Source: DATEJJ01 sp039649115
Lineage (GTDB): Bacteria > Actinomycetota > Actinomycetes > Mycobacteriales > Micromonosporaceae
Length of the DNA stretch: 23,810 nt
Reading direction: 5' to 3'
NCBI GenBank assembly: GCA_039649115.1
Contig: JBBWZQ010000136.1
Span: 1 to 23,810 of the forward strand
Shown here: piece by piece, positions 22,216 through 23,810 of the stretch
How the letters are laid out: every line of letters starts with the position of its first letter
How positions within the stretch are numbered: position 1 is the stretch's first letter
The notes under the pieces: generated by a model
Databases searched by the model: none
Told to the model about the DNA's origin: nothing
Seen by the model: only the letters and a program-made list of their open reading frames with translations
Translations under genes and position numbers: made by a program

Positions 22216-23810
22216 TTACGACCGGCAGGGGTTGTCGGGCAGGTTCTGGTGGTAGTCGTTGAAGATCACCCGGGTTGCGCCGCCGCCCCCGAAGACGAGA
22301 TACGTCTGGGGGTACAGCGTGCCGTACTGGTTCTGCCTGCCGTAGTCGTTACGGGTCAGCCCCGGTACGTCGTTGCCGATCAGCCACCGGCATCCGGCCC
22401 GGTTGCCGGTGCTGGAGAAGAACGGGTAGAACTGGGCCGGTTGCCCGTCGTCGGTCGGCGGGATGATCGTGCAGCCGGCGCCGGTGACCCGGTCGCAGGC
22501 GCCGCCCAGGTCGGGTGCCTCGATGCGCGGCGTGTCCGTCTCGAACGCCACGCGGCTGTAGTTGGTACGGAACCCCGGACCGGTCTTGGCGCCGGAGAAC
22601 AGCACCGGCGTCGGGTGCAGCCGGGTGTTGCCGTCCGGCCAGTCCTTCAGGTACGAGGTGCCGTCGAAGCCGGGAGCATTGGTACCCAGGCACCCGGTCA
22701 CCGGCACCAGGGTGGACTGGGCCGCCGTGAAGCAACCGACGTCGTCGGCGTCGGCCGGCTCCTGGTCACCCGGCGCGCCCTCCAGCCCGACACAGCTGCC
22801 GGTGGCCGGGTCGACCGCGGTGCAGAAGTCGAAGTGACCGATCTCGTCGGAGAACGCGATGTTGTACGAGTGCGCCGCCCACGGCACCCGGGTCGCCTCC
22901 GAGGAGGTCGAGTACATCGGGTGGTAGTCGTACGGCAGCAAGGTGCAGTCGGTACCGGTCGGCGCGTACTTGATCTGGCCGAAGCCGTTGCGCGCCGAGG
23001 CGGTCATCGAGCCGGACCGGCGCGTGGTCAGGTCGTCGACCTGGATCCGCAGCCCGTGCGCGGTGTCGTGCATGGTCACCTGGACGTTGTCGCCCTGGCG
23101 CATGAACAGCACCTTGGCCGGGTCGGGCCGGCCGGAGGCGACCGGGTCGAACTGCAGCGGGTTCGGCGGGCCCTGCGGCCGGCCGTTGTAGGTGAGGTAG
23201 GCGAAGTTGGTGTACTCGATGCCGCCCAGGATCTGGCCCTGGCAGGTCGGGTTGAGCGTCGTACCGGCGACCGGGTCCTCGCTGAGGCCGAAGGTCAGCA
23301 GCGCGGCGCACCAGGACCGGGCGTCACAGCTGAACCCGTCGAACTGCCGCACGTAGCCGGGCGGGTAGAACTGCAGCTCCATGAAGCCGGTGCCCGGGTG
23401 CTGGGCGAGCGGCTTGATGTTCGAGTCGCTGTCCGGGGTGCACGTGGCGACCTGCACCGGGTACGACTGGGTGTCGCACAGCGCCATGCCGAACCAGAAC
23501 GTCGGGCGCAGCATGAAGTTGTACGAGCGGCCCGCGATCGGTACCGGCGGCGGATCCTTGGGCAACTTGAGCTGGTACTGCATTGAATTGCCCGAACCCG
23601 GCCGGTTCGAGTAGAACAGCAGTGACGGCTCGTCGTGACCCACGTACTTGTCGTGGAAGGCCGTGTCGTAGTCGTCCACCTCGGGACACACCAGCCGCGA
23701 CGTGTTCAGGCAGTTCGGCTTGCTCGGGTACGGTGCCGCGGCCGGCGCGGCGGTGGCGGCCGGTGTCGCCGCCATGGCCAGCAGCAGTGCCGACACCGCG
23801 GCGATGGGTA
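22216..23810 (-). CDS. Secreted cysteine-rich protein of unknown function (5'-truncated)
   Basis: At least 531 aa; the start lies beyond the window. The frame is open to the last base, and the codons before the GTG at 23796 continue a signal-peptide core (PIAAVSALLLAMAATPAATA), so that GTG is probably internal. The mature part begins near APYPSKPNCLNTSRLVCPEV and has 16 cysteines, an even number fitting disulphide bonds outside the cell. Recurrent blocks include YVGHDEPSLLFYSN, PTFWFGMALCDTQSYP, HPGTGFMELQFYPPGY, GSMTASARNGFGQIKY and HPMYSTSSEATRVPWAAHSYN. I recognise it as a conserved actinobacterial secreted family but know of no function. The many aromatic residues suggest an all-beta, perhaps glycan-related, protein. 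That last point is inference. Confidence 0.85.
   Translation of the reverse strand, partial: PIAAVSALLLAMAATPAATAAPAAAPYPSKPNCLNTSRLVCPEVDDYDTAFHDKYVGHDEPSLLFYSNRPGSGNSMQYQLKLPKDPPPVPIAGRSYNFMLRPTFWFGMALCDTQSYPVQVATCTPDSDSNIKPLAQHPGTGFMELQFYPPGYVRQFDGFSCDARSWCAALLTFGLSEDPVAGTTLNPTCQGQILGGIEYTNFAYLTYNGRPQGPPNPLQFDPVASGRPDPAKVLFMRQGDNVQVTMHDTAHGLRIQVDDLTTRRSGSMTASARNGFGQIKYAPTGTDCTLLPYDYHPMYSTSSEATRVPWAAHSYNIAFSDEIGHFDFCTAVDPATGSCVGLEGAPGDQEPADADDVGCFTAAQSTLVPVTGCLGTNAPGFDGTSYLKDWPDGNTRLHPTPVLFSGAKTGPGFRTNYSRVAFETDTPRIEAPDLGGACDRVTGAGCTIIPPTDDGQPAQFYPFFSSTGNRAGCRWLIGNDVPGLTRNDYGRQNQYGTLYPQTYLVFGGGGATRVIFNDYHQNLPDNPCRS

Overview
The window is 23.8 kb of very GC-rich DNA. It has actinobacterial -10 elements (TAnnnT), frequent GTG/TTG starts, overlapping stop/start codons, twin-arginine and lipobox export signals and short intergenic gaps. 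Gene content (CUT1 sugar transporter without its own ATPase, LacI repressors, secreted PL1 pectate lyases, Zur) and the style of the intergenic palindromes suggest a filamentous actinobacterium, perhaps Micromonosporaceae. The family-level placement is inference.

Region 1 (26-4401): a minus-strand operon reading lacI - solute-binding lipoprotein - MalF-type permease - MalG-type permease, with translational overlaps and a LacI-type operator just upstream of the lacI start. Region 2 (4402-7490): two Gfo/Idh/MocA oxidoreductases and a small cupin on the plus strand. They are separated by a 280-bp spacer holding two mutually exclusive hairpins and a 61-bp tandem duplication that copies the ribosome binding site and start codon of the second oxidoreductase. 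Region 3 (7491-10805): two secreted PL1 pectate lyases behind a promoter whose start site is overlapped by a LacI-type operator, closed by a strong hairpin. Region 4 (10785-12793, minus): two tandem MarR-like regulators and a second LacI repressor. Region 5 (12834-16027, plus): an operator-controlled promoter divergent from the second lacI, then a tightly coupled three-gene cassette: Gfo/Idh oxidoreductase, DUF993 (dihydrodipicolinate-synthase-like TIM barrel) and sugar-phosphate isomerase/epimerase. Region 6 (16064-17313): a Zur-type Fur regulator, a convergent TetR regulator, a large hairpin and a decayed gene 3' end. Region 7 (17369-23810): a P-loop ATPase with a C-terminal HTH-like end, a convergent membrane PAS-GGDEF-EAL protein in which both signalling motifs are degenerate, and a 5'-truncated, cysteine-rich secreted protein of unknown function.

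The main story is a plant-polysaccharide utilisation locus. Secreted pectate lyases would release oligosaccharides, the ABC transporter would import them, and three different Gfo/Idh dehydrogenases with a cupin, an isomerase/epimerase and an aldolase-like protein would process an unusual (possibly keto-) sugar. Three near-identical operators (AGGAAAGCGCTTTCCT type) at 4250, 7644 and 12869 tie the transporter, the lyases and the oxidoreductase cassette into one regulon. No tRNA, rRNA, CRISPR array, transposase or phage gene was seen.
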